In this document: positions 6,588-15,546 of the stretch, in pieces
Position numbering within the stretch: the stretch's first letter is position 1
Layout of the letters: each line of letters begins with the position of its first letter
Origin: Pseudomonas wuhanensis
Lineage (GTDB): Bacteria > Pseudomonadota > Gammaproteobacteria > Pseudomonadales > Pseudomonadaceae
Direction of reading: 5' to 3'
Assembly: GCF_030687395.1 (NCBI RefSeq)
Contig: NZ_CP117430.1
Location: 3,658,001-3,722,000 of the forward strand
DNA length: 64,000 nucleotides
The notes under the pieces: model-generated
What the model saw: only the letters and a program-made list of their open reading frames with translations
Told to the model about the DNA's origin: nothing
Databases searched by the model: none
Position numbers and translations under genes: made by a program

Positions 6588-7874
6588 CTAATCGACATGC
6601 GCCCAAGTCATGCGAAACGACGCCCCGCCCCACGGAGAGTCCGCCACTTCCACTTGCCCGCCATGGGATTGCGACACCCGTCGCACCAACGCCAGGCCCA
6701 AGCCGAAACCACCGGTGCGGCGGTCGCGACTGGCGTCCAGGCGCGAGAACGGTTCGAAGATTTTCTCCCGCCCGTCCAGCGGCACGCCCGGCCCGTCGTC
6801 GTTGACCCGCACTTCGTAATGATCGCCGGTGCGCACTAACGATACTTCCACCCGTTCGTCGGCATAGCGAATGGCATTGCGCAGCAAATTGATCACAGCC
6901 CGTGCCATGAAGCGCGGTTCGATGCGAACCTCATCGACCTGACACTCGACAATCAGCAATTGCACCCCGGCGGCTTCGGCCTCCAGCGCCACGCTACCCA
7001 CCACACTGTCGAGCCAATGGCTGGCCTGAATGTTCTCCCGCGAAATTACCGTAGCGCCACGCTCAAGGCTGGCGTACGTCAGCAGCTCGGAAACCATTTC
7101 TTCCAGCTCGCCGAGGTCGGCGTACATGTCGGCAATCAACTTGCGGTTCTGGGTCGGATCGGGTTGTTGCTTGAGTTGATCGAGTTCGAACGACAACCGT
7201 GCAATCGGCGTGCGCAATTCGTGGGACACCGCGTTGGTCAGCTCGCGCTGATTGGCGATAAGCCCCTCGATGCGCGCGGCCATCAGGTTGAAGTGTTCAG
7301 CCAGGTCACGAATGTTCGAGCGTTTGGACAGCTGGATGCGCGCCGACAGGTCGTTGTCGCCAAAGCGTTCGGCGGCCAGGCGCAGTGTCTCCAGATCGCG
7401 CCAGTGCGGGCGCACCCAGAAAAACAACACGAAACCGATCATCACCGCGATCATCAAATAGGCCGCGGCAATGTAGAACGGCATCAGGCTCGGCTCGGCC
7501 GGCAGACTGATGCTGAGCAGTTGCGGGCCGTCGTCAATGCGCGAGATGAACTGCGTGTACTGGTCGCGAATGACCAGCAGCCCCTGGGCCAACTCGGCTT
7601 TTTCCTGATCGGTCAGGGCCAGTTGATCGCTCTCGACCAGCGTCAGGCCCAAGCCGTAGTGGGGGCGCACGGCTTCCAGTTGGCGCTCCCGGGCCGAACC
7701 GTCCAGGCCGCGCAACTGCTCAGTCAGCGACCACGCCTGACCACGCACCGCCTCTTGGTTGTAGCTCTGCATCTGACCGTCGAGCAGCGCATCGAACGTA
7801 CGCTCGACGGTTTGCAGCGCCAGTATCAAGCCAACCGTCATTACCAGAAACAGCCCGAGAAATAACCGCAGCAT
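6588..7874 (-). CDS. RstB-like sensor histidine kinase
   Basis: A 428-residue membrane kinase. TM1 covers about residues 2-20, a periplasmic domain of about 110 residues follows, TM2 about 132-154, then HAMP, HisKA with His218 in NAVSHELRTP, and HATPase_c with NLLRNAIRY (N box), NDDGPGVP (G1) and GGFGLGLALV (G2). The short periplasmic region and overall plan match the RstB/EnvZ-like class. The ATG is directly next to the stop of the regulator gene, so the two are co-transcribed. The stop lies about 40 bases from the REP interrupted by the IS. The stimulus is unknown. Confidence 0.92.
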   Translation of the reverse strand: MLRLFLGLFLVMTVGLILALQTVERTFDALLDGQMQSYNQEAVRGQAWSLTEQLRGLDGSARERQLEAVRPHYGLGLTLVESDQLALTDQEKAELAQGLLVIRDQYTQFISRIDDGPQLLSISLPAEPSLMPFYIAAAYLMIAVMIGFVLFFWVRPHWRDLETLRLAAERFGDNDLSARIQLSKRSNIRDLAEHFNLMAARIEGLIANQRELTNAVSHELRTPIARLSFELDQLKQQPDPTQNRKLIADMYADLGELEEMVSELLTYASLERGATVISRENIQASHWLDSVVGSVALEAEAAGVQLLIVECQVDEVRIEPRFMARAVINLLRNAIRYADERVEVSLVRTGDHYEVRVNDDGPGVPLDGREKIFEPFSRLDASRDRRTGGFGLGLALVRRVSQSHGGQVEVADSPWGGASFRMTWAHVD

Positions 7875-8582
7875 TTACAGCTCCCACCCAAATGGATTGA
7901 ACAGATAACCCTTGCCCCACACGGTCTTGATGCACACCGGCTCGCGTGGGTTGTCCTTGAGCTTGCCGCGCAATTTGCTGATGTAGACGTCGACGCTGCG
8001 ATTGAGGCCGTCGAAGGCAATACCGCGCATGCGGTTGAGGATATCGTCGCGGGACAGAGTCTTGCCGGCGGCGCTGGCCAGCAACCACAGCAGTTCGAAT
8101 TCCATGGTGGTGAGCTCGATGCCCTCGCCCGCCAGGCGCACTTCGCGGCAGCTGCGATCGATGCTCAGATGGCCGAATTCCAGCGAACTGCACACGCTGC
8201 TGTCTGGCATCTGACGGCGTTGCAAAGCGCGCAAACGGGCCAGCAGTACCGGTGGTTTTATCGGTTTGATCACGTAGTCGTCGGCGCCGGATTCCAGGCC
8301 GAGGATGTGATCGAGATCGTCTTCCTTGGCGGTGAGGATGACGATCGGCGTGTCAGAGACGCTGCGAATTTCGCGGCACACGTGCAGGCCGCTCTGGCCC
8401 GGCAGCATCAGGTCGAGCACCACGATTTTCGGTTTGAAGTCGAGGAAAGCGGCCAACGCCAGATCACCGCGATGCACCTGCCGGACCTCGAAGCCGTGTT
8501 GGGACAGGAAATGCGCGATCAGCCCGGCAAGCTTTTCGTCATCTTCCACCAGCAGCACTTTGCCAAAACCCAGGTTATCCAT
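7875..8582 (-). CDS. RstA-like OmpR-family response regulator
   Basis: A 235-residue regulator with a receiver domain (acidic pocket VEDDEK, phospho-acceptor Asp57 in VVLDLMLPG, switch Lys in YVIKPIKPP) and a C-terminal winged helix (LEFGHLSIDRSCREV to VWGKGYLFNP). The start at 8582 (MDNLGFGKVLLVEDD) is preferred over an in-frame ATG 27 codons upstream because it places the receiver domain at the N terminus. It precedes the kinase gene with no gap. A target could be the mipA-type gene whose remnant lies nearby; this is inference from context. Confidence 0.92.
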   Translation of the reverse strand: MDNLGFGKVLLVEDDEKLAGLIAHFLSQHGFEVRQVHRGDLALAAFLDFKPKIVVLDLMLPGQSGLHVCREIRSVSDTPIVILTAKEDDLDHILGLESGADDYVIKPIKPPVLLARLRALQRRQMPDSSVCSSLEFGHLSIDRSCREVRLAGEGIELTTMEFELLWLLASAAGKTLSRDDILNRMRGIAFDGLNRSVDVYISKLRGKLKDNPREPVCIKTVWGKGYLFNPFGWEL

Positions 8583-8661
8583 AACGACCGTTTGCCAACC
8601 CTTGAGTGAAGTGGCCGGCATTATGGCGCCAATCGGTGACGGGACGGTGATGACGGGCAGC

Positions 8662-8687
8662 AAAAACCGGCCACGGGGGCCGGTTTT
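8662..8687 (-). terminator. Intrinsic terminator downstream of miaE
   Basis: AAAACCGGCC and GGCCGGTTTT form a perfect 10-base stem around CACGG-type loop sequence. On the minus strand the stem is followed by a T-run (GGTTTTTG). It separates miaE from the response-regulator gene. Confidence 0.75.
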
Positions 8688-8756
8688 AGGCGATGTTTCA
8701 TACTCTTAAGAGTTTTTAACAATTCAGACGCAGAAGATTGCAACGTGCGGATGGCA

Positions 8757-8826
8757 TTTTCAGGAGCACGACTTGCCGGCGAAAGCCTTCTTGAGATCGC
8801 CTTCGCGGGCAAGCCTCGCCCCTACA
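8757..8826. repeat. Degenerate REP pair
   Basis: A diverged left arm (AGGAGCACGACTTGCCGGCG) faces a better conserved right arm (CGCGGGCAAGCCTCGCCCCTAC). It lies between the regulator promoter region and the 3' end of miaE. Confidence 0.65.
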
Positions 8827-8829
8827 AGG

Positions 8830-9438
8830 TTATGCGGCGGCTGGGACACCACTGTGAAAGCGGAACTCCACATCCGGCGACTCGATCAACGCCTGCTCGG
8901 CGTCACGCACCTTGTCGATCACCTGGGCAATGTCCTTGGCGTCGCCGTACTGATAGGCCAGTTTCAGGTAACCCTGGAAATGCCGGGCCTCGCTCTTCAG
9001 CAGGCCGAAGTAGAACTTGCCCAGCTCTTCATCCAGATGCGGCACCAACGCCTCGAAACGCTCGCAGCTGCGGGCTTCGATGAAGGCGCCGACCACCAGG
9101 GTGTCCACCAGCTTCACCGGTTCGTGGCTGCGCACCACTTTGCGCAGCCCCGAGGCATAGCGCCCGGCGGACAGCTGACGCAGCTCGATCTTGCGCTTTT
9201 TCATCAGGCGCATGACCTGTTCGTGGTGCACCAGTTCTTCCCGGGCCAGACGCGACATCAGGTTGATCAGATCGACGTGGGAGTGATATTTGGCAATCAG
9301 GCTCAACGCCGTGCTGGCCGCCTTGAATTCGCAGTTTTTGTGGTCGATCAGCAGCGTTTCCTGATCGGCCAACGCGGCCTGGACCCAGCCATCGGGCGTG
9401 CGGCAGCCAAGGAACTCGTGAATTTCGGGAAGGATCAT
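8830..9438 (-). CDS. miaE: tRNA-(2-methylthio-N6-isopentenyladenosine37) hydroxylase
   Basis: MiaE hydroxylates the isopentenyl group of ms2i6A37 in tRNA using a non-haem diiron centre. The 202-residue protein shows the four-helix iron-binding residues: an early Glu (CEFKAAS), REELVHHEQVMRL with the ExxH pair, a second Glu in AFIEARSCERF and SEARHFQGYL with the second ExxH. Length and motifs fit the family. MIL at 9438 is taken as the start; an ATG three codons earlier (9447) is also possible. It is transcribed alone, followed by the terminator at 8662-8687. Confidence 0.92.
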   Translation of the reverse strand: MILPEIHEFLGCRTPDGWVQAALADQETLLIDHKNCEFKAASTALSLIAKYHSHVDLINLMSRLAREELVHHEQVMRLMKKRKIELRQLSAGRYASGLRKVVRSHEPVKLVDTLVVGAFIEARSCERFEALVPHLDEELGKFYFGLLKSEARHFQGYLKLAYQYGDAKDIAQVIDKVRDAEQALIESPDVEFRFHSGVPAAA

Positions 9439-9597
9439 GGGGCTCACGGATAAAAGGTACAGAACGAAGGGCGCCGATTATACCGGCCTGCCGACAGACC
9501 ACCAGCCGCGACCGTTGATATGCATCAAGTCGCGAATGCCCGACCAGCAACTATAGTTGTGCAACGCAGTGTTTTTACCTTCCTGGAGATCCCGATC

Positions 9598-10461
9598 ATG
9601 CAAGCCATCCGCAGCATTCTGGTGGTCATCGAACCCGAACACTCGGAGAGCCTGGCGCTCAAACGGGCCAAACTGATCGCTGGCGTGACCCAGGCTCATC
9701 TGCACCTGCTGGTCTGCGATAAAAAGCACGACCACAGCGCGATGCTCAGCGTGCTCAAGGCGGCCCTGCTGGCGGACGGTTACAACGTCACCACCGAGCA
9801 AGCCTGGAACGAAAGCCTGCACGACACCATTATCGACGTGCAGCAGGCCGAAGGTTGCGGGCTGGTGGTCAAGCAGCATTTCCCTGACAGCCCACTGAAA
9901 AAGGCCCTGCTGACCCCGGCGGACTGGAAACTGCTGCGCTACTGCCCGACCCCGGTGCTGCTGGTGAAAACCGCCAAACCCTGGGCCGGCGGGGTGATCC
10001 TGGCGGCCATCGATGTCGGCAATATGGACGGCGAACACCGCACCTTGCATGCCAGCATCATCGATCATGGCTACGACATTGCCAGCTTGGCCAAGGCCCA
10101 TCTGCACGTGATCAGCGCCCATCCGTCGCCGATGCTGTCGGCGGCCGATCCGACGTTTCAGCTCAAGGAAACCATCGAGGCCCGTTACCGCGAGCAGTGC
10201 AAGGCGTTCCAGGCCGAGTTCGACATCGACGACGACCACCTGCACATCGAGGAAGGTCCGGCGGATGTGTTGATTCCGTTCATGGCCCATAAGCTGGGGG
10301 CCTCCGTGACGGTGATCGGCACGGTGGCGCGGACTGGGTTGTCCGGGGCGTTGATCGGTAATACGGCGGAAGTGGTGCTCGATGCGCTGGAGAGCGATGT
10401 GCTGGTGCTCAAGCCGGATACGGTCATGGATCATCTGGAAGAGATCGTGACCCGGCATTGA
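9598..10461 (+). CDS. Tandem-domain universal stress protein (UspE-like)
   Basis: A 287-residue cytoplasmic protein with two Usp folds. The first starts IRSILVVIEPEHSESLALKRA and the second GGVILAAIDVGN near residue 138, with the ATP-binding-type GTVARTGLSGALIGNTAE loop at the C-terminal end (G2xG9G[S/T]-like). The size and tandem architecture match UspE. The ATG at 9598 is used; an upstream in-frame ATG would add a leader without a ribosome-binding site. It is divergent from miaE. The IS110 element with the dead transposase begins about 70 bases downstream. Confidence 0.88.
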   Translation: MQAIRSILVVIEPEHSESLALKRAKLIAGVTQAHLHLLVCDKKHDHSAMLSVLKAALLADGYNVTTEQAWNESLHDTIIDVQQAEGCGLVVKQHFPDSPLKKALLTPADWKLLRYCPTPVLLVKTAKPWAGGVILAAIDVGNMDGEHRTLHASIIDHGYDIASLAKAHLHVISAHPSPMLSAADPTFQLKETIEARYREQCKAFQAEFDIDDDHLHIEEGPADVLIPFMAHKLGASVTVIGTVARTGLSGALIGNTAEVVLDALESDVLVLKPDTVMDHLEEIVTRH

Positions 10462-10486
10462 GATTTTCGGCGTCAAGTAGATCGCC

Positions 10487-10534
10487 ATCGCGGGCAAGCC
10501 CGCTCCCACAGGTCGATGAAGTACCTGTGGGAGC
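10487..10534. repeat. REP pair whose right member is split by the IS
   Basis: A complete REP (CGCGGGCAAGCCCGCTCCCAC) is followed by CCTGTGGGAGC, which stops abruptly at 10534. The missing part, GCGGGCTTGCCCGCGATG, is found at 11778-11795 on the other side of the IS. Removing the element and one GC rebuilds a complete REP. Confidence 0.85.
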
Positions 10535-10632
10535 AACTGTCTTGATGTCTTTTATTTTGAAGTTTGATCAAAGGGCAGCCGAACTTCCACAGTCTCAAAC
10601 CATGTGATTTCCCAAATGAGCAAGCAGTCTGT

Positions 10633-11565
10633 TTAGGCTGCCTGCTCTCTCCACTCAGTTTGGTCACGGATCATCGCGTTCAGCCTTATCAACAACACCC
10701 GCATGCAGGCGATCAGCGCCACTTTCGCGCATTTACCTCTCAGGCGAAGCGCGTCATATCGGGCTTTGAACTCGGGTTGTCGCAAAATCACAGCCCAACT
10801 GGCCATGTACATCGCACGTCGCACGGCAAATCGGCCACCGCTTATATGACGAGGCCCTTCGTGGTTGCCGCTGTCGTGTCGTTGTAAGGGGCGATCCCTG
10901 CCAGTGCTGCGATCTCGTGCCGTCCAACCTCTCCCAGCTCAGGCAGGTAGGCCATGATGCTGGCTGCGGTCACGAGCCCTAGTCCCTTAACCGAGCGCAA
11001 GCGGGCAATTTTTTCACTGTCCAGGTCTTTGGCGCTTTGGCAGATCAGCTGTTCTATCGACTTTATTGCCTGATCTAAATAGTCGATATGGCTTTGCAAC
11101 AAGGGTTTTTATCGAGTCGACAGAAGCCGTTTTGATACGCCGCCTGTCGTCACTTTGCTGCTGAACAAAGTTTTCGCGTTGCTGTACCAGCGCACGCAAA
11201 TTGTCCTGTTCGGCGCTGGTGATACGGCTATCGGCGTCCTTTATAATCGTTGCAAATTCGGCGAGAAGCCGCGCATCTATCGCGTCTGTTTTAGCGCGAT
11301 AACCCATTGCCTTGGCAAAATCTTTCGCCCGACGAGGATTGATTCGTAAGACGTCAAAGCCGCCCCTTTGAAGCACCTTCATGGGCCCCCGCTCGTAGCC
11401 ACCGGTGGCTTCCAGTAACACGCGGGTGACTTCGAAGCCTTTTAACCAATCAATCAGCACCGGGAAACCACTGGCGCTGTTCGGAAAACTCGCACCAATG
11501 CCTTGCGAATTAATCCAGACTTCCAGACTGTCTTTGGAAACATCAATGCCTGCGCAGGAAAACAT
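10633..11565 (-). pseudogene. Frameshifted IS110-family transposase
   Basis: Three overlapping frames together make one transposase. From 11565 the frame gives CAGIDVSKDSLEVW (first Asp), VLLEATGGYERG (Glu) and KTDAIDARLLAEFA (two Asp). Near 11102 the homology moves to a second frame (LLQSHIDYLDQAIKSIE, then SVKGLGLVTAASIMAYLPEL and ALAGIAPYN). Near 10885 it moves again to a third frame (HISGGRFAVRRAMYMASW to the stop at 10633); the Ser of HISGGR is the likely nucleophile position. It is only distantly similar to the transposase at 5283-6278. Two independent shifts argue for real decay rather than a single sequencing error. Confidence 0.88.
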
Positions 11566-11569
11566 GGCT

Positions 11570-11770
11570 AAACCCTCTTACACTCATAAATGAGAGCGCT
11601 CTGGTTGGGCTCCACGCTTGTAATGTTCGAGGTCGGCTCGTTCAACTGTTCGGGCTCAATAACCAGAGTGGAGAGGTGAATGGCAGCATGGGCTCCCACA
11701 CGTGCTGCTAGCACTCCGGGCGTTCAGCTTGCCACTCACCGCTCTCATCTTCAGTCTAAGTCCTGCGCAA
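11570..11770 (-). ncRNA. Candidate bridge RNA of the second IS110 element
   Basis: On the minus strand two large loops follow each other. The first is closed by GGTGAGTGG (11732-11740) pairing with CCATTCACC (11675-11683); it holds GCCCG (11717-11721), matching the left half of the target REP up to the first core base, and TGTGGGAGC (11692-11700), complementary to core plus right half. The second is closed by CTCTGGTT (11661-11668) and AACCAGAG (11599-11606); it holds ACAGTTG (11643-11649), identical to the element's right end plus the first core base, and ACAAGC (11616-11621), complementary to core plus left end. The layout is that of an IS110 bridge RNA. The partner transposase is broken. 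Confidence 0.75.
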
Positions 11771-11805
11771 GACACAAGCGGGCTTGCCCGCGATGCTTTT
11801 AAGGG

Positions 11806-12276
11806 TTACCCGCCGAACGCATCCTTGAGAAACCCCGGCGCAATGTAGCGCTGGTAATGCGCCTCAGAGAGCAGAAAAAATTCCCGATCAATGGCATCGC
11901 GCAACTCCGGCAGGTTCCAGTCGCGGAACTCCGGCAGCAACACCATCCCGTAGGCTTCCAGATTATTGATGACCCGCGCGCCCCGGGCGATCAACTGGTA
12001 CGCCCAGCAATATTCCGACTGATGCGGCACAAAACGGATCTTGCGCTGCTCCAGCTGCATTCTCAGCAGTGCAGGATCGAAAATTTCTACCTTGGCGGCC
12101 ATCACCTGCGACAACAGCTGCTCAAGCCGCAGCCACACCGCGCGTTTTTCTTCCTCGTTGTAACCATTCCAGTTGATCACTTCGTGGTGGAAACGCTTGC
12201 AGCCACGGCACACCAGATCACCGTAAACAGTGGAGCAGAGGCCGACGCAGGGGGTCTTGATGGTCTGATTGGGCAT
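11806..12276 (-). CDS. DUF1289-containing protein
   Basis: A 156-residue cytoplasmic protein. The N-terminal DUF1289 motif is clear: TPCVGLCSTVYGDLVCRGCKRF, with four cysteines that suggest metal binding, followed by the NWNGYNEEEKRAVW segment that usually ends this domain. The C-terminal half (about 65-156) is an additional region without a recognised domain, with YQRYIAPGFLKDAFGG at the end. Function is unknown. The start at 12276 is chosen because the motif normally lies within ten residues of the N terminus. Its 3' end is close to the REP half left by the IS. Confidence 0.8.
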   Translation of the reverse strand: MPNQTIKTPCVGLCSTVYGDLVCRGCKRFHHEVINWNGYNEEEKRAVWLRLEQLLSQVMAAKVEIFDPALLRMQLEQRKIRFVPHQSEYCWAYQLIARGARVINNLEAYGMVLLPEFRDWNLPELRDAIDREFFLLSEAHYQRYIAPGFLKDAFGG

Positions 12277-12473
12277 AGGTAGGCAAAACACGGGAAAGCA
12301 GAACAGGTCAGCATGTTAGCCCTTTGTCTAGCATTCATCACCCCTCAAAATTCAGGGCCTAACTTACCTTTAATTTTTTTTTGCCGTAGAATCAGCCAGC
12401 CTTTTAAGGCGCCAATGTCCGTTAAGAAGCTGTTTTCAAAGCGTCACGAGCACAGTCGTTCCTTCAGAGCGGT

Positions 12474-12516
12474 GTTGGCGAAGGGTTTTTCCAGCGGGGA
12501 AAAGCCCAACGCCAAC
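12474..12516. promoter_or_regulatory. Long hairpin in the leader region upstream of acnB
   Basis: GTTGGCG (12474-12480) pairs with CGCCAAC (12510-12516), and inside it GGGTTTTTCC (12483-12492) faces GGGGAAAAGCCC (12496-12507). The structure lies 170 bases before the acnB start in a 409-base gap that otherwise shows no gene. It has no following T-run. It could be a leader structure or a terminator-like remnant; nothing more can be said. Confidence 0.45.
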
Positions 12517-12685
12517 CCTCATCAGCTCCCCGTTCTGCAGGCGTAAAACTTTGAAAGCAGCTTCTGTAAGGAATTGCCGGTAATTCTGGCTAAGCGGCCC
12601 ACAACGCCACGCAGCGCATTAGTACGGCAATTTCGGGATGAGCGTCCCGGACACCCATTTGGGACCACTGATGAGGGTAATAACT

Positions 12686-15286
12686 GTGCTTGAAGCCTAC
12701 CGCAAACATATCGAAGAGCGCGCAGCACTGGGTATCGTTCCCCAGCCGCTTAACGCCGAACAAACTGCAGGCCTGGTCGAGCTGCTGAAGAATCCCCCGG
12801 CTGGCGAAGAAGCTTTCCTCGTTGACCTGATCACCAATCGCGTTCCGCCAGGCGTGGACGAAGCTGCCTATGTAAAGGCCGGTTTCCTCTCTGCCCTCGC
12901 CAAAGGCGAAGCCAAATCCCCTCTGATCGACAAGAAACGCGCTGTTGAACTGCTCGGCACCATGCAGGGTGGCTACAACATCGTGACGCTGGTCAATCTG
13001 CTGGACGACGCCGAACTGGCACCAGTAGCCGCCGAAGAACTCAAGCACACCCTGCTGATGTTCGATGCCTTCCACGACGTGGCTGAAAGAGCCAAGAACG
13101 GCAACGTTCACGCCAAAGGCGTTCTGCAATCCTGGGCTGACGGCGAGTGGTTCAAGAAGCGCCCGGTGCTGGCCGACAAGATCAGCCTGCGCGTCTTCAA
13201 GGTGACCGGCGAAACCAACACCGACGACCTGTCCCCTGCTCCTGATGCCTGGTCCCGCCCGGACATCCCGCTGCACGCCCTGGCCATGTTGAAAATGGCT
13301 CGCGACGGCATCGTGCCGGACGTGCAAGGCTCCATCGGCCCGATGAAGCAGATCGAAGAAATGCGCAACAGCGGCTTCCCGATCGCCTACGTCGGTGACG
13401 TGGTCGGTACCGGTTCGTCGCGTAAATCGGCCACCAACTCGGTGCTGTGGTTCTTCGGTGACGACGTTCCTTACGTGCCGAACAAGCGTGCTGGCGGCTT
13501 CTGCTTCGGCAGCAAGATCGCTCCAATCTTCTACAACACCATGGAAGATGCCGGCGCACTGCCAATCGAATTCGATGTTACCAACATCAACATGGGCGAC
13601 GTGATCGACCTGTACCCGCACGCTGGCAAAGTCTGCAAGCACGGTACCGACGAAGTCATCACCACCTTCGAAATGAAGACCCCTGTGCTGCTGGACGAAG
13701 TCCGTGCCGGCGGTCGTATTCCGCTGATCATCGGCCGTGGCCTGACCGACAAGGCTCGCGCCGAACTGGGTCTGCCAGCGTTCGACCTGTTCAAGAAGCC
13801 GGATGCCCCGATCGAAAGCACCAAGGGTTTCACCCTGGCGCAGAAAATGGTCGGCAAGGCATGCGGCGTAGCCGGTGTGCGTCCAGGCACCTACTGCGAA
13901 CCGAAGATGACCACCGTCGGTTCCCAGGACACCACTGGTCCGATGACCCGTGACGAACTGAAAGACCTGGCGTGCCTGGGCTTCTCCGCTGATCTGGTGA
14001 TGCAGTCGTTCTGCCACACCGCGGCTTATCCAAAGCCGATCGACGTGACCACCCACCACACCCTGCCTGACTTCATCATGACCCGCGGCGGTGTTTCCCT
14101 GCGTCCGGGCGACGGCATCATCCACAGCTGGCTGAACCGCATGCTGCTGCCGGACACCGTCGGTACCGGTGGCGACTCCCACACCCGTTTCCCGATGGGC
14201 ATTTCGTTCCCGGCCGGTTCCGGTCTGGTCGCATTCGCCGCTGCCACTGGCGTGATGCCACTGGACATGCCGGAATCGATCCTGGTGCGTTTCAAAGGCG
14301 AGATGCAACCGGGCGTCACCCTGCGTGACCTGGTTCACGCCATTCCTTACTTCGCGATTCAGGCTGGCTTGCTGACCGTCGAGAAGAAAGGCAAGAAGAA
14401 CGCCTTCTCCGGCCGCATCCTGGAAATCGAAGGCCTGGACAACCTGAGCATCGAACAGGCTTTCGAGCTGTCCGACGCCTCGGCCGAACGTTCGGCTGCC
14501 GGTTGCACCATCAAGCTGTCGAAAGAGTCGATCACCGAATACCTGCAATCGAACATCACCCTGCTGCGCTGGATGATCGGTGAAGGCTACGGTGATGTGC
14601 GTACCCTGGAACGTCGTGCTCAAGCGATGGAAGCCTGGATCGCCAACCCTGAGTTGATGGTTGCCGATGCTGACGCCGAATACGCTGAAGTCATCGAAAT
14701 CGACCTGGCCGACATCAAAGAGCCTGTGCTCTGCGCGCCAAACGATCCGGACGACGCCCGTCTGCTGTCCAGCGTTGCTGGCGAGAAGATCGACGAAGTG
14801 TTCATCGGTTCGTGCATGACCAACATCGGTCACTTCCGCGCTGCCGGCAAGTTGCTGGAACAGGTCAAAGGTCAGCTGCCAACTCGTCTGTGGCTGTCGC
14901 CGCCGACCAAAATGGACGCTCACCAGTTGACCGAAGAAGGCTACTACGGCATCTACGGCAAGGCCGGCGCACGCATGGAAATGCCAGGCTGCTCGCTGTG
15001 CATGGGGAACCAGGCACGTGTAGAGCCGAACTCCACCGTGGTGTCGACGTCGACCCGTAACTTCCCGAACCGTCTGGGTGACGGCGCGAACGTCTACCTG
15101 GCTTCGGCCGAGCTGGCGTCCGTTGCGTCCATCCTGGGTCGCCTGCCGACCGTCGAGGAGTACATGGAATACGCTGGCAAGATCGACAGCATGGCGGCCG
15201 ATGTTTACCGCTACCTGTCCTTCGACCAGATCGCCGAGTTCCGTGAAGCTGCTGCGAACGCCAACATCCCGGTCGTTCAAGCCTAA
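12686..15286 (+). CDS. acnB: Aconitate hydratase B
   Basis: Bifunctional aconitase/2-methylisocitrate dehydratase, the main TCA-cycle aconitase, cytoplasmic, with a [4Fe-4S] cluster. The 866-residue product matches AcnB (865 in E. coli), with the N-terminal HEAT-like domain ([15 protein letters not shown]), then the swivelling domain and the catalytic core. Cluster cysteines are in [11 protein letters not shown] and [24 protein letters not shown] is the substrate-binding segment. The GTG at 12686 is taken as the start because GAGGG lies about nine bases upstream and the family begins at LEAYRKH; an ATG at 12638 would add an unlikely leader. It ends at a strong terminator. Confidence 0.97.
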   Translation: MLEAYRKHIEERAALGIVPQPLNAEQTAGLVELLKNPPAGEEAFLVDLITNRVPPGVDEAAYVKAGFLSALAKGEAKSPLIDKKRAVELLGTMQGGYNIVTLVNLLDDAELAPVAAEELKHTLLMFDAFHDVAERAKNGNVHAKGVLQSWADGEWFKKRPVLADKISLRVFKVTGETNTDDLSPAPDAWSRPDIPLHALAMLKMARDGIVPDVQGSIGPMKQIEEMRNSGFPIAYVGDVVGTGSSRKSATNSVLWFFGDDVPYVPNKRAGGFCFGSKIAPIFYNTMEDAGALPIEFDVTNINMGDVIDLYPHAGKVCKHGTDEVITTFEMKTPVLLDEVRAGGRIPLIIGRGLTDKARAELGLPAFDLFKKPDAPIESTKGFTLAQKMVGKACGVAGVRPGTYCEPKMTTVGSQDTTGPMTRDELKDLACLGFSADLVMQSFCHTAAYPKPIDVTTHHTLPDFIMTRGGVSLRPGDGIIHSWLNRMLLPDTVGTGGDSHTRFPMGISFPAGSGLVAFAAATGVMPLDMPESILVRFKGEMQPGVTLRDLVHAIPYFAIQAGLLTVEKKGKKNAFSGRILEIEGLDNLSIEQAFELSDASAERSAAGCTIKLSKESITEYLQSNITLLRWMIGEGYGDVRTLERRAQAMEAWIANPELMVADADAEYAEVIEIDLADIKEPVLCAPNDPDDARLLSSVAGEKIDEVFIGSCMTNIGHFRAAGKLLEQVKGQLPTRLWLSPPTKMDAHQLTEEGYYGIYGKAGARMEMPGCSLCMGNQARVEPNSTVVSTSTRNFPNRLGDGANVYLASAELASVASILGRLPTVEEYMEYAGKIDSMAADVYRYLSFDQIAEFREAAANANIPVVQA

Positions 15287-15300
15287 CGCTGCAACGCCAT

Positions 15301-15338
15301 AAAAAACGCCGCCCATCGTGAGATGAGCGGCGTTTTTT
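15301..15338. terminator. Strong bidirectional terminator after acnB
   Basis: AAAAAACGCCGC and GCGGCGTTTTTT form a perfect 12-base stem, with CATC/GATG inside closed by a GTGA tetraloop. A T-run follows in both directions. Confidence 0.92.
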
Positions 15339-15365
15339 TATGCCTTCAGGAAGACCGAGTTATCG

Positions 15366-15519
15366 TTCATCGCGGGCAAGCCACGCTCCCACAGGGATTT
15401 GCGCGAGCCATGAATCACAAAAAAAATGTGGGAGCGGGCTTGCCCGCGATGACGGCCTTACAGACAACATAGATGTTGAATGTGCCGGCCTCATCGCGAG
15501 CAAGCCCGCTCCCACAGGG
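15366..15519. repeat. Cluster of three REP sequences
   Basis: An inverted pair (15366-15453, arms GCGGGCAAGCCACGCTCCCAC and GTGGGAGCGGGCTTGCCCGCG) is followed by a third copy at about 15490-15519 (CGCGAGCAAGCCCGCTCCCAC). They fill the gap between the convergent ends of acnB and the permease gene. Confidence 0.85.
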
Positions 15520-15546
15520 TATTCAGCGTGCCTGGAAGATCTATCC

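Larger units (their letters stand above)
10535..11779 (-). mobile_element. IS110-family element with decayed transposase, inserted in a REP
   Basis: About 1245 bases. The flanks TGTGGGAGC (10526-10534) and GCGGGCTTGCCCGCG (from 11778) rejoin into a REP if one GC is removed, so GC is the core dinucleotide at both ends. The transposase is on the minus strand with about 98 non-coding bases after it and about 215 before it, the IS110-group layout. The transposase carries two frameshifts, so the element cannot move by itself unless a related enzyme acts in trans. Confidence 0.85.

Noticed and set aside
10842..11102. Separate small gene inside the second IS110 element
   Set aside because: Its protein is the middle part of the same transposase in a shifted frame, so it is part of the pseudogene.
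6352..11621. The word CATTACAAG shared by both IS110 leader RNAs as a conserved structural motif
   Set aside because: It is sufficiently explained by each right donor guide (TACAAG and ACAAGC) matching its own element end; the common part is short and could be chance.
12313..12546. Small 77-codon frame upstream of acnB
   Set aside because: No ribosome-binding site, no recognised features, and it overlaps the leader hairpin.
12590..15316. 908-codon open frame antisense to acnB
   Set aside because: It mirrors the third-codon-position bias of acnB; its protein is rich in His, Gln and Arg with no recognised domain. acnB itself is complete and canonical.
15366..15519. Clustered repeats as a CRISPR array
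   Set aside because: The copies alternate in orientation, have uneven spacing and carry the REP core. There are no cas genes.
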